Made by a program: the position numbers and the translations under genes. This document shows positions 24,984 to 34,348 of a stretch of 64,000 nt of DNA, in pieces. Source of the DNA: Bacillota bacterium (GTDB taxonomy: Bacteria > Bacillota > Clostridia > Christensenellales > Aristaeellaceae); assembly GCA_023395615.1 (NCBI GenBank), contig JAEWYP010000031.1:12292-76291 (forward strand). Direction: 5' to 3'. Below the pieces are notes generated by a model. It saw only the letters and a program-made list of their open reading frames with translations. It was not told where the DNA came from and made no database searches. Position 1 is the first letter of the stretch. Every line of letters starts with the position of its first letter.

Positions 24984-27599
24984 TTATTTAGTTACACACA
25001 CGCCGATGGAATCGGTTTTTGTTTCTCCCTCCAGCGTAAGCGACGCGGTCAGCGTAACCGCGCCGGGTCGGAGCGCGATGATGTTTCCGTTTTCGATCTT
25101 CGCGACGGTCTCGTCGGAGGACTGGAACGTAAACGGCAGGTCGGAAACGTTCAGGTGCTCGGCATCTTCCCGGGCCGCAGTCAGATGGATGGGGGTTTCT
25201 TCACCGGGCGCAAGCAGGTAGCGATCCGCCAGCATCGTAACGGCGGAGAGAGGGGCATGCCATTGCCCGCTAATCTTCACGGTAGCCCGCGACAGCACGG
25301 CGTCCTCGCCGCTGCCCCTGCCCAGCCAGAAGGCGTAATCGCCTTCCTCCACCTCGAAACGCTCGCGCCACGCATTCCAGAACTTCAACTCGCAAACCGG
25401 AACGGACAGCATAACCGTCTTTTTCTCCCCCGGCTGTAAAAACACTTTCTGAAAACCGACCAGCTGCCGGAGCGGTTTGTTGTCGTACAGGCTCAGCTTG
25501 CGGCAGTACAGCTGCACCACCTCCGCGCCCGCGCGATCCCCCGTGTTGCATACCTCCGCCGCGACGGTCACCGTGTCGTTCGCGTCGTACCGCTCCCTGT
25601 TCAGACGGAAATGCGAACAGGTAAAATTCGTATAGGACAGGCCGTAACCGAAGGGAAAGCGAACCTTGCCCAGATAGTACAGGTAGGTACGGCCCCGCTC
25701 GGTGGACGTATCGAACGGCCGCAGGCCGTATTCGCTGATGTGCGGCAGATCGTTCCCGTCGAAAAACCACGTCTCGGACAGCCGCCCGCTGGGGCTAACG
25801 TTGCCGAAAAGCACATCGGCTATCGCTGCGCCCTGCGATTCGCCCGCGTAGGTGGCGTTCAACAGCGCGGGCACCTCCCCAAGGAACGCGCCCGTAACGG
25901 GGCCGGAGGCGACGCACACCACGGCGGTGTTGGGGTTCGCCCCAAGGATTGCGCGAATTTTACCGTCCTGATCATAGGGCAGATCGAGAGACTGGCGGTC
26001 GGCCCCCTCGCGGGTCACGCTCGGGTCGGTTCCGGCAACCACAATCACCAGGTCGGCCTGTTTGGCGGCTTCCAGCGCCTCCGCCATCAGTTCGGCCTCC
26101 GGGCGGCCCAGATCCGCATCCGTAACCGGGTGGCGCGGCGCAACCTCCGGGCGGTTCATAAACTCCATAAACGGGGCGAATTTCGCGTGGCGCAGCGCCC
26201 GTTCGCTTTCGGGCACGCGCTGTTTCAGGTATTCTTCCGGCGTAAGGCCCGCGTCCGCGGCCGCCCTGAGCAGCACCGCCGTAGGCACCGGCCGTTCAAA
26301 CTCATGCTTCGCCTGATTCCAACCCTTACGGTAGGTCACTTTGATCCCCTGTTTTTCCGCCTCGGCGCAAATCCCCGCGAGCGGCGGGATGGAAACCCGG
26401 GTGTCGCAATCCATATGGGGGTTGCCGCCGATGGAGTAGCTGCCAAACTGGCGGTAGATCGCGTTGGGGCCGATGACCGCGATGGTACGGATTTTATCGG
26501 GCCGTATCGGCAGCAGATTCCCCTCGTTCCTCAGCAGGGTCAGCGATTCGGTCGCCGCCTGCCGGGCCAGCGCGGCGCTGTGGTCGGTGCACAGTTGCGC
26601 TTCGCCGTATCCTGCAAAGGGGCGCGGGTCATCGAATTCACCCAGTTTAAAACGCGCCGTAAAGATGCGGATCAGCGCGCGATCCAGCCGGTCTTCCGAA
26701 ATCAGGCCCTGCCGCACGGCGTCCATCAGGTACAGGTCATGCTCGATGCCGGTGCAGATGTCCGTACCCGCTTCCACACAGAGTGCCGAGGCCTCCGGCA
26801 TGGTTTTGCCGTAAAAATGCCCGCGCAACATTCCAAACATCAGGGACGTGTTCGGCCCCACGTCGCCCACCGCGCCGTCGTCGGAGACGATATAGCCCTT
26901 AAAACCCCACTCTTCACGGAGAATTTTCCGGATCAGGTGGTGGTTTGCGGAGGAGGGCACGCCATTGATACGGTTATACGAGGTCATGATCGAATACGCG
27001 CCGCCCTCCCGGATACAGCGTTCGAACACGGGCAGGTAATACTCCCGAAGCGTTGCCTCGTCCATGTTGGAGGAGCCGTTGCAGCGGTTATATTCCGAGT
27101 TGTTGGCGGCAAAATGCTTGGGTGTGGAGATCGCCTTGAAGTATTTCGGGTCCTGCCCCTGCAACCCGCGCACATACGCGGCCGCCAGCTTGCCCGCCAG
27201 ATAGGGGTCCTCGCCGAAGCTTTCGTCGTTGCGGCCCCAGCGGGGGTCGCGGCCCATGTTGACCGTGGGGCACCAGTAGTCCAGCTCTTTGCCGATGGTG
27301 TTTCGCAGCGCGCGAATCTCATCCGAAATGGCGGTAGTAACCGCCTCAATCAGTTCCGGGTTCCAGGTCTGGCTCATCGCAAGGCAGGTGGGGAAACAGG
27401 TGGCCTGTTTAAACTCCTGTACGACCGCGGGGGTTACGCCGTGGGACGCTTCGTTCCACCAGTTCCATGAGCGAATCCCCAGCCGGGGGATGGCAGGCGC
27501 GTCGTGAGAAAGCTGAAGCGCCTTTTCCTCAAGCGTCAGCAGGCTCACCAGATGCGCAGCGCGCGCCTCAAAGGGTAGAGAAGGGTTTTGGTAACACAT
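24984..27599 (-). CDS. GH3 beta-glycosidase (beta-xylosidase/glucosidase type)
   Basis: 871 residues, no signal peptide. Order: GH3 N-terminal barrel with the substrate motif TPKHFAANNSE and nucleophile Asp in YIVSDDGAVGD (about 245); GH3 C-terminal domain; a fibronectin-III-like domain ending near 770; and a C-terminal Ig-like (Big-2 type) extension (about 785-871) not found in minimal members. The long inserts resemble the plant-type beta-xylosidase/arabinosidase branch. AAAGGAG precedes the ATG. It is first in the operon running to 21339 and should trim beta-linked xylose, glucose or arabinose from imported oligosaccharides. Confidence 0.92.
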   Translation of the reverse strand: MCYQNPSLPFEARAAHLVSLLTLEEKALQLSHDAPAIPRLGIRSWNWWNEASHGVTPAVVQEFKQATCFPTCLAMSQTWNPELIEAVTTAISDEIRALRNTIGKELDYWCPTVNMGRDPRWGRNDESFGEDPYLAGKLAAAYVRGLQGQDPKYFKAISTPKHFAANNSEYNRCNGSSNMDEATLREYYLPVFERCIREGGAYSIMTSYNRINGVPSSANHHLIRKILREEWGFKGYIVSDDGAVGDVGPNTSLMFGMLRGHFYGKTMPEASALCVEAGTDICTGIEHDLYLMDAVRQGLISEDRLDRALIRIFTARFKLGEFDDPRPFAGYGEAQLCTDHSAALARQAATESLTLLRNEGNLLPIRPDKIRTIAVIGPNAIYRQFGSYSIGGNPHMDCDTRVSIPPLAGICAEAEKQGIKVTYRKGWNQAKHEFERPVPTAVLLRAAADAGLTPEEYLKQRVPESERALRHAKFAPFMEFMNRPEVAPRHPVTDADLGRPEAELMAEALEAAKQADLVIVVAGTDPSVTREGADRQSLDLPYDQDGKIRAILGANPNTAVVCVASGPVTGAFLGEVPALLNATYAGESQGAAIADVLFGNVSPSGRLSETWFFDGNDLPHISEYGLRPFDTSTERGRTYLYYLGKVRFPFGYGLSYTNFTCSHFRLNRERYDANDTVTVAAEVCNTGDRAGAEVVQLYCRKLSLYDNKPLRQLVGFQKVFLQPGEKKTVMLSVPVCELKFWNAWRERFEVEEGDYAFWLGRGSGEDAVLSRATVKISGQWHAPLSAVTMLADRYLLAPGEETPIHLTAAREDAEHLNVSDLPFTFQSSDETVAKIENGNIIALRPGAVTLTASLTLEGETKTDSIGVCVTK

Positions 27600-27640
27600 C
27601 GGAGGGGTCTCCTTTCAGTTAACGCGTTTAAAGTGAGCCC

Positions 27641-27646
27641 ACTATA
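27641..27646 (-). promoter_or_regulatory. Extended -10 of the GH3-led operon
   Basis: On the minus strand TGC-TATAGT forms an extended -10 element with a transcription start about 35 bases before the GH3 ATG. No good -35 hexamer stands 17 bases upstream, which again suggests dependence on an activator or on the extended -10. Confidence 0.45.
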
Positions 27647-27698
27647 GCATAGAACAAGTCTGATTTGGGACGTTTTAACATATTTAATGACCAACATC

Positions 27699-27766
27699 AA
27701 GAATTGAATACCTGTCGCAGGCACCGAAGGAAATGAATATCCCAAATCAAATTGTGAATATATACA
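27699..27766 (+). promoter_or_regulatory. Three direct-repeat operator sites upstream of the binding-protein/GH95 operon
   Basis: GAATA cores at 27706, 27735 and 27756, read on the plus strand, with contexts AAGAATTGAATACC, GGAAATGAATATCCC and ATTGTGAATATATAC. The middle and proximal sites are 21 bases apart and the proximal one runs into the -35 box. They match the repeats at 21068-21155 in sequence, spacing and orientation relative to transcription. Confidence 0.6.
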
Positions 27767-27789
27767 GACCGGGAATCGTGATGTATCAT
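27761..27789 (+). promoter_or_regulatory. Promoter of the binding-protein/GH95/GH31 operon
   Basis: TATACA (27761-27766), 17 bases, TATCAT (27784-27789). Both boxes are imperfect, and the -35 fuses with the proximal operator repeat just as at 21042-21070. The leader to the TTG start would be about 55 bases. Confidence 0.5.
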
Positions 27790-27850
27790 GTCTTTGTGAT
27801 CAAAGCGTAACGGACAGACAAACAAAATCGGATAAAGAGGGGGAACCCTG

Positions 27851-29533
27851 TTGAAACGTATCCTTTCCCTTATTCTTGCGTTCCTGCTCGCGGTTTCGGC
27901 GCCGTTTTTATACAGTTCGGCACGCGCCGAAAAAACGGAATGCCCCGTTCTGGGCCTCGACGACTATTTCCCCCTGAAGGAACCGCTGAAACTGACAGCG
28001 CTGGCGATTAACACCGCGAGTCAGGTAAGTGTATCCAACAGCTATGTTCTCCGCTGGATTAAAGAAAAAACAAACATCGACCTTGAGATCGTAAACGAAT
28101 TGTATGATAGCGACGGGGAAATGCAGCTTCGCCTGATGATGGCCTCCGAGAACCGCCTGCCGGACATCCTGCTGTGCACCCGGTGGAGCAAGGCTGAATG
28201 TACGCTGTACGGTGCGCAGGGGCTGGTGATTCCCCTGCAAAATTACCTGGCCGACTGCCCCAACTGGAACCGCCTCAACGAAATCTGCGGGGAGCAGCAC
28301 GTGAGCGACCTGACCATGTCGGACGGAAGCATCTATTGCTACGGTTCCGTTAACGAATGCTACCACCTCACCCATCAGGCACGCATGTGGGTTTATCAGC
28401 CATGGATTGATCAGCTATGCGGCGGCAAACTGCCGGAAACCACCGAAGAGTTTTACGATTACCTGCACAGGGTGGCGACAATGGACCCCAACGGAAACGG
28501 GATTGCCGACGAAGTGCCGCTGACAGGGCAGATCGATTCCGGCTGGGCGACCGATCCGTTCACCTTTCTAAGCAACGCGTTCGTCCATAACAACAACATT
28601 CTGGGCTCCGCCAACCAGGTGATCGCCCCGGGCTGTTACGTGGCTCCGGGCGGCATCGTGCACTGCAACTGGGTGGAGGACGGATACCGGAACGCACTTC
28701 GGTATATGAATCGGCTGTACGCCGAGGGCCTGCTGGACAGCCAGACCTATACGCAAAACGGGGAACAGATGAAGGCACGGGCAGAAGCGGAACCGAATCT
28801 GGTGGGAGCCGCACCGGGCGGCCTGATGCCGGAAGCGACATATGCCTTTATCTCCGACGGCAAGGACCACTGGAAGAACTGGACCTGTTTACCGCCGCTG
28901 GCCGGGCCGGACGGCACTCGCCTGAGTTATCAGGCAAACTACGATTATTTCTACAACTGCAACGGCCTCGTCACACGGGATTGCCAGTATCCCGAAGTTG
29001 CCGTTCGATTATTCGATCTGCTGGCCAGCACAGAAGGCACGCTGGTGCAAAGCTATGGGGAAGAAAACGTGGATTGGGCCTATTGCGCCGCCGCCGACGG
29101 AGAAGCGATGAACAACACCGTTCCGCTGTACCAGTACATCGGCAAAGCAACCGCTTTGCAGGGCTGGCCCCCCGATGTGGAAATCGGTTCGGCCTTTTTA
29201 GCCTTCCGCAACGCGATGCTGCTGAAAAAAGAGGAGTTTAACGGGGAAAAAGCCCTGTGGGACTGGGCCGATCTTTACCAGCCCTACAGCCCGGGCGAGG
29301 ATTCCGTATATCCCAACATCGCATATACGGAAGAACAACTGCATCAGGTATCGCTGTATACGGCGACGATTAACAGCTATGTCGCGCAGGCGACCGTGCA
29401 GTTTATCACCGGCAGTCTCAACATCGATACAGACTGGGAGTCGTACCTGTCCGTGCTGAACGGACTGGACCAGAAGGGGTATCAGGCACTGCTGCAAACG
29501 GCATACAACGGTACGCTGGCCAACGCGCAATAA
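27851..29533 (+). CDS. Orphan extracellular sugar-binding protein (LplA-like)
   Basis: 560 residues. A signal peptide covers about 1-26 (cleavage near SARA-EK). The mature part is an LplA-type solute-binding protein with the DPNGNGIADEVPLT metal-loop signature of this group near residue 215. The start is a TTG set by GAGGGGG seven bases upstream. No permease or ATPase gene accompanies it; the next genes are glycosidases. It may feed the Lpl-type permeases at 13662-15553, which have their own binding protein, giving one channel two receptors. The shared operator repeats support coordinated expression. This sharing is inference. Confidence 0.85.
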   Translation: MKRILSLILAFLLAVSAPFLYSSARAEKTECPVLGLDDYFPLKEPLKLTALAINTASQVSVSNSYVLRWIKEKTNIDLEIVNELYDSDGEMQLRLMMASENRLPDILLCTRWSKAECTLYGAQGLVIPLQNYLADCPNWNRLNEICGEQHVSDLTMSDGSIYCYGSVNECYHLTHQARMWVYQPWIDQLCGGKLPETTEEFYDYLHRVATMDPNGNGIADEVPLTGQIDSGWATDPFTFLSNAFVHNNNILGSANQVIAPGCYVAPGGIVHCNWVEDGYRNALRYMNRLYAEGLLDSQTYTQNGEQMKARAEAEPNLVGAAPGGLMPEATYAFISDGKDHWKNWTCLPPLAGPDGTRLSYQANYDYFYNCNGLVTRDCQYPEVAVRLFDLLASTEGTLVQSYGEENVDWAYCAAADGEAMNNTVPLYQYIGKATALQGWPPDVEIGSAFLAFRNAMLLKKEEFNGEKALWDWADLYQPYSPGEDSVYPNIAYTEEQLHQVSLYTATINSYVAQATVQFITGSLNIDTDWESYLSVLNGLDQKGYQALLQTAYNGTLANAQ

Positions 29534-29552
29534 AACCGGGGAGGTTTTTGGT

Positions 29553-31910
29553 ATGGACTATAAAATGATTACTCACCATCCGGCGGACGAATGGAGCGAC
29601 GCGCTGCCGCTGGGGAACGGCCGCTTGGGCGCCATGGTGTACGGGCATACGTCGGTGGAGCGGATTCAGCTCAATGAGGACAGCCTTTGGTACGGCAAGG
29701 CGATGGATCGCAACAACCCACGCCTGAAGGACGCACTTCCGGAAATCCGCAGGCACGTGTTTGCCGGGGAAATCCAGCTGGCCGAGGATCTGATTCAACG
29801 CTACATGCTGGGTGCGCCGTATTCGATGGGCCATTATGAGTCGCTGGGCGAGCTGGACATCGGCGTGAACCGGCTTTCTCCCTTCGCCGCGGGCAGCGCG
29901 CCCAACAGCGACGGCGTGACCGGCTACCGGCAGGAGCTGGACCTGATGCGCGGCGTACACCGGCTGGACTGGGAGGAGAACGGCGTTCATTTTGTGCGGG
30001 AAACCTTTATCAGTCATCCCGATCAAGCCCTGTGCATCCGGGTTCGCGCCGACCGCCCGAACACCCTCCAGCTCAGCGCACGGTTTGACCGCAGCCTGAT
30101 TTTTGAAGGCATGGTGCCCGATCCCCGCCGCCCCGGGAACATGATCCGCGCGGGCGGCTGGGGCAGCATGTTTATGGAACAGAACCATACGCTGGATGCA
30201 AACACCCTGCTGGCAACCGGCAACGCAGGTGGCACGCGTTTCGCCACCGCCCTGATGATGACCTCCAACGGTGTTGTGGACGACCCATATACCCAGCTGT
30301 ACACCTCCGGCGCGAGTTGCGTATGCCTTTTCCTGTCGGCCACCACAGACAACCGGGAAGCCGACCCCGCCGCCGCCGCGTTGACAGCCGTGCGCAGAGC
30401 GTCCCGAATCGGTTTTGACGCGCTTCTGGCCCGCCATCTGGCGGACTTTGAGCCGTTGATGCGGCGCTGTGAACTGAACCTTGGTAAACAGAGCGAACAG
30501 CCGGTGGACGAACGCCTTGCGAGTCTCCGGCAGGGCAACCCCGATCCGGCGCTGGAGGCGCTCTACTTTACCTACGGCCGGTATCTGCTGGTTGCCGGAG
30601 GGCGCGAGGACTCCTCCGCATTAAACCTGCAGGGCATCTGGTGCCGCGATTTCGCGCCGATGTGGGACAGTAAATACACCACCAACATCAACCTGCAAAT
30701 GAACTACTGGCCGGCGGAAACCGTACAGCTTGGCGAAACGCAGTTCTCGCTGTTCTCCCTGATCCGCACGGTCTGCGAACGGGGCCGCGAGACTGCCCGT
30801 GTGATGTATGGCATGCGCGGCTCCGTCTGCCACCACAACACAGATTATTACGGCGACTGCGCACCGCAGGACCAGTACATGGCCTCCACAAGCTGGACCA
30901 TGGGCGGCGCGTGGATGGCGATGCACCTGTGGGAGCATTACCTGTATACGCGCGATCTGGATTTTTTACGGCAATGGCGGCCGGTGATGCGTGAATTTGC
31001 CATCTTCTTCGTCGATTTCCTGACTGACGACGGTATGGGCAGGCAGGTCACCTGCCCCTCGCTGTCGCCCGAAAACCGTTACATCCTGCCGGACGGGTAC
31101 GATACGCCCATCTGCGCGGGCCCGGCGATGGATAACCAGATTCTGCGCGATCTGTTTGCCGCCTGCATCGAGGCGGATACGCTGCTGAACACACGGGATG
31201 AGTGGACAGAAGCGTTTGAGCAGAAACGGGCGCTGCTGCCGAAAGACCGCGTTGGTTCCAAAGGCCAGTTATTGGAATGGCGGGAGGAAGTGCCGGAGAA
31301 AACGCCGGGAATGGGCCACATCTCCCATCTGTATGGCGCCTATCCCAGCAGCCAGATCAACTGGCGCGACACGCCCGACCTGATGGCCGCAGTCAAACGT
31401 TCACTGGAACTGCGCGAAGCCAACCATACGGATGGCGGCGGTTGGCCGCTGGCCTGGCGGATGTGCCAGTATGCCCGCCTGATGGATGCGGAAAAAGCGG
31501 GTCAGGCGGTGGATAAAATGGTTTCTCAGGCGACGAACAGCTTCCTCAATGGCCGCCGCATCTTCCAGATTGACGGCAATCTGGGGGCGACGGCCGGCAT
31601 CGCGGAAGCCTTGCTGCAAAGCCATCTCGGGATCATCCACCTTTTACCCGCCCTGCCCCCCTCCTGGCGGGAAGGCTCGGTTCATGGGCTGGCGGCGCGT
31701 GATGGGATTACGGTGGATATGCAGTGGGCGGATGGACGGCTGACCGCCGCGTCGCTTACGCCCGCACGTTCCGGGTCTATCGAGGTACGCTCGACCGAAA
31801 CGCTCCGCGTGGAGCAGAACGGGCAACCCATTGCCAGTGAAAAAACAGAATACGGTTTCCGCTTTCAGGCGGAACCGGGAAAGACTTATCAGTTATGCCG
31901 ATTGAAGTGA
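29553..31910 (+). CDS. GH95 alpha-L-fucosidase/alpha-L-galactosidase
   Basis: 785 residues, cytoplasmic. It has the canonical GH95 start (PLGNGRLGAMVYG, then IQLNEDSLWYG), the catalytic Asn pair in TTNINLQMNYWPAE, the acid in SLSPENRY and the terminal motif QIDGNLGATAGIAEALLQSH. Members cut terminal alpha-1,2-L-fucose or alpha-L-galactose, for example from xyloglucan side chains. GGGGAGG precedes the ATG. Its TGA overlaps an in-frame ATG of the GH31 gene (TGATG at 31908-31912), so the two are coupled. Together with GH31 it points to fucosylated or galactosylated xyloglucan oligosaccharides. Confidence 0.93.
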   Translation: MDYKMITHHPADEWSDALPLGNGRLGAMVYGHTSVERIQLNEDSLWYGKAMDRNNPRLKDALPEIRRHVFAGEIQLAEDLIQRYMLGAPYSMGHYESLGELDIGVNRLSPFAAGSAPNSDGVTGYRQELDLMRGVHRLDWEENGVHFVRETFISHPDQALCIRVRADRPNTLQLSARFDRSLIFEGMVPDPRRPGNMIRAGGWGSMFMEQNHTLDANTLLATGNAGGTRFATALMMTSNGVVDDPYTQLYTSGASCVCLFLSATTDNREADPAAAALTAVRRASRIGFDALLARHLADFEPLMRRCELNLGKQSEQPVDERLASLRQGNPDPALEALYFTYGRYLLVAGGREDSSALNLQGIWCRDFAPMWDSKYTTNINLQMNYWPAETVQLGETQFSLFSLIRTVCERGRETARVMYGMRGSVCHHNTDYYGDCAPQDQYMASTSWTMGGAWMAMHLWEHYLYTRDLDFLRQWRPVMREFAIFFVDFLTDDGMGRQVTCPSLSPENRYILPDGYDTPICAGPAMDNQILRDLFAACIEADTLLNTRDEWTEAFEQKRALLPKDRVGSKGQLLEWREEVPEKTPGMGHISHLYGAYPSSQINWRDTPDLMAAVKRSLELREANHTDGGGWPLAWRMCQYARLMDAEKAGQAVDKMVSQATNSFLNGRRIFQIDGNLGATAGIAEALLQSHLGIIHLLPALPPSWREGSVHGLAARDGITVDMQWADGRLTAASLTPARSGSIEVRSTETLRVEQNGQPIASEKTEYGFRFQAEPGKTYQLCRLK

Positions 31911-34348
31911 TGAACCAGGGGGAACACACCCTGATCTGCGAATTCCGGATGCCGGGAGGGCCGTTTCAGCCGCCCGTAACGCACCGGCTGCGCCTGACCG
32001 CGCTTGCGGGGGGCGCCGTGCGCGTTACCCGTACGGCCCGGGAGACGTTTCTGGACACGACCAGCGCCATCGTAACCGGTGCGCAGCCCGGCAGTTATAC
32101 GGTAAGCGAAACCGCGGACCGGATTTGCATGGATTGCGGCGATACCCTCGTGGAGATCAGCCGCGCGAAGGGCGCTCTGTCGTTTTACAATCACGATCAC
32201 CAACTGCTTTTGCGGGAGCCGGAAAAGCAGCCCTACCTGCTGGTCGAAAAACAGGTGCTTCGCAATCGCTTTCAAAGCGACGCGGAGGTTACGCTTACGC
32301 AGGGTGTGGACGGAATCCGCGCCTCCGCAGAAGCATACGAAACCTATGTGGACCGCACGGCGTACGAATGGAAGCAATCGTTCGTATTTGATAGCGACGA
32401 GGCGCTGTACGGCCTGGGTTCCCACGAGGAAGGCTACGGAAACCTGCGAGGCCGTATGCGGGCCCTGTACCAGCAAAACATGAAGGCCGTCGTGCCGGTG
32501 CTGGTTTCCACCAAAGGTTGGGGGCTGCTGTTTGACGCTTCCTGCCTGATGGTTTTCCACGACGACGCGGAAGGTTCTTATCTGTGGGCGGACTGCGCCG
32601 ACGAGTTGGATTACTACTATCTGGGCGGTGACGGATACCCCGCGGTAATGGGTAATTATGCCCGCCTGACCGGGAAAACGCCGATGCTCCCCAAATATGC
32701 CTTCGGCTATATCCAATCCAAAGAACGGTATAAGGACGCGGACGAGCTGGTTTCCGTAGTGAAGGAGTACCGCCGCCGGGGCGTGCCGCTGGATATGATC
32801 GTGCTGGACTGGTGCAGCTGGCCGGAAGGGCTATGGGGATACAAGGTGTTTGACCGTTCCCGCTTTCCCGACCCGAAGGCGCTTACGGACACGCTGCACA
32901 CACTGGGCGCGAAACTGATGATCTCCATCTGGCCCTCCATGCGCGGAGACGAAAACGAAAACCGTACGGAAATGCTTCACATGGGCGGGATGCTTGGTAA
33001 CCGCGCCGTATACGACGCCTTTAACCCGGAAGCGCGCAGGCTGTACTGGAAACAGGCCAACGAAGGCCTTTTCCAGTACGGGGTGGACGCGTGGTGGTGC
33101 GATTGCAGCGAACCGTTCGAAGCCGACTGGCACGGGCAGATCAAGCCGGAACCGCACGAGCGCGTACGCATCAATACCGACGAAGCGAAAAAATACCTAG
33201 ACCCCACCCAGATTAACGCATACAGCCTGCTGCATTCCGAAGGGCTTTATATGGGCCAGCGCGCGGTAACGGACCGCAAGCGGGTGATCAACCTTACCCG
33301 CTCCTCCTACGCGGGACAGCATCGGTACGCGACCATCACCTGGTCCGGCGACGTCTCCTCCACCTGGGAGGTGCTGCGGCGGCATGTTCCGGAAGGCGTC
33401 AATTTCTGCGCAACAGGCGAGCCTTACTGGACGACCGACGCGGGCGGCTTCTTCCCCATGGGGGGCGGCGCGTGGTTCGGGTCGGGCGATTACAATACCG
33501 GCGTTGACGACCTGGGGTATCGGGAGCTGTACGTGCGCTGGCTGCAATACGCCACGTTTCTGCCCATGATGCGCTCCCATGGCACGGGAACGCCCCGCGA
33601 AATCTGGCGCTTCGGTGAAAAGGGAACTCCGTTCTATGACGCGATCGAAAAAACCATCCGCTTGCGTTACGCCCTGCTCCCCTATCTGTACTCGCTCGCG
33701 GCACAGTGCGCCGATAGCGGCATGCCGATTCTCCGTGCCCCGGGGCTGGAATTTCCGCGGGATACGGCCCTGCGGCAGATCGACGACCAGATGATGCTGG
33801 GCGGCGCGCTGCTGGTGAAACCCGTCACCCGTCCGATGCTTTTCGGGCCGGAATCCACGGCGATTGCCCCCACGGACGATACCGAAACGGTCACCCTGCC
33901 GGAGGGCGCCAGTTGGTACGCGCTCGATACGGAGGAGCGCTTTACCGGTGGACAGACGATCACGGTACACGCGCCGCTGGACCGGATTCCCGTTTTTGTA
34001 CGTGCGGGCAGCGTGCTGCCAATGCAGCCGGTGCTTCAATATACGGGCGAAGTCGCGCATCCGCCGCTGACGATGACCGTTTATCCCGGCGCGGACGGCG
34101 TCTTTACGCTTTACGACGACGAAGGCGACGGTTACGATTATGAAAAGGACGAGTGCAGCCGGATCGCGCTTCAGTGGAACGACACGCGCGGAGAGCTGAG
34201 CATCGGCGAGCGGGTCGGCACGTACCCCGGCATGCCCGAACACATCGATTGTACCGTGCGAGTGGCGGGCAGCACGGAATCCACCTGTACGTACGACGGC
34301 CATCCGCTTACGATTCAATTGATCCCAAATGCAAAGGAGCGTTACTAA
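31895..34348 (+). CDS. GH31 alpha-xylosidase
   Basis: 817 residues, no signal peptide. A beta-sandwich N-domain is followed by the GH31 barrel with the nucleophile in WWCDCSEPFE and the acid/base in TWSGDVSSTW; two beta-domains close the protein. The WxCDxSEP variant and the RSHG loop are typical of alpha-xylosidases (YicI/XylS-like), which remove xylose from the non-reducing end of xyloglucan fragments. A start at 31910 (TGATG overlap with the GH95 stop) is equally good; 31895 adds five residues. Its stop overlaps the next start (TAATG at 34346-34350). Confidence 0.92.
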   Translation: MPIEVMNQGEHTLICEFRMPGGPFQPPVTHRLRLTALAGGAVRVTRTARETFLDTTSAIVTGAQPGSYTVSETADRICMDCGDTLVEISRAKGALSFYNHDHQLLLREPEKQPYLLVEKQVLRNRFQSDAEVTLTQGVDGIRASAEAYETYVDRTAYEWKQSFVFDSDEALYGLGSHEEGYGNLRGRMRALYQQNMKAVVPVLVSTKGWGLLFDASCLMVFHDDAEGSYLWADCADELDYYYLGGDGYPAVMGNYARLTGKTPMLPKYAFGYIQSKERYKDADELVSVVKEYRRRGVPLDMIVLDWCSWPEGLWGYKVFDRSRFPDPKALTDTLHTLGAKLMISIWPSMRGDENENRTEMLHMGGMLGNRAVYDAFNPEARRLYWKQANEGLFQYGVDAWWCDCSEPFEADWHGQIKPEPHERVRINTDEAKKYLDPTQINAYSLLHSEGLYMGQRAVTDRKRVINLTRSSYAGQHRYATITWSGDVSSTWEVLRRHVPEGVNFCATGEPYWTTDAGGFFPMGGGAWFGSGDYNTGVDDLGYRELYVRWLQYATFLPMMRSHGTGTPREIWRFGEKGTPFYDAIEKTIRLRYALLPYLYSLAAQCADSGMPILRAPGLEFPRDTALRQIDDQMMLGGALLVKPVTRPMLFGPESTAIAPTDDTETVTLPEGASWYALDTEERFTGGQTITVHAPLDRIPVFVRAGSVLPMQPVLQYTGEVAHPPLTMTVYPGADGVFTLYDDEGDGYDYEKDECSRIALQWNDTRGELSIGERVGTYPGMPEHIDCTVRVAGSTESTCTYDGHPLTIQLIPNAKERY

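Noticed and set aside
25611..27470. 619-residue plus-strand open frame opposite GH3
   Set aside because: Shadow frame; the minus-strand GH3 has intact catalytic motifs and a good start.
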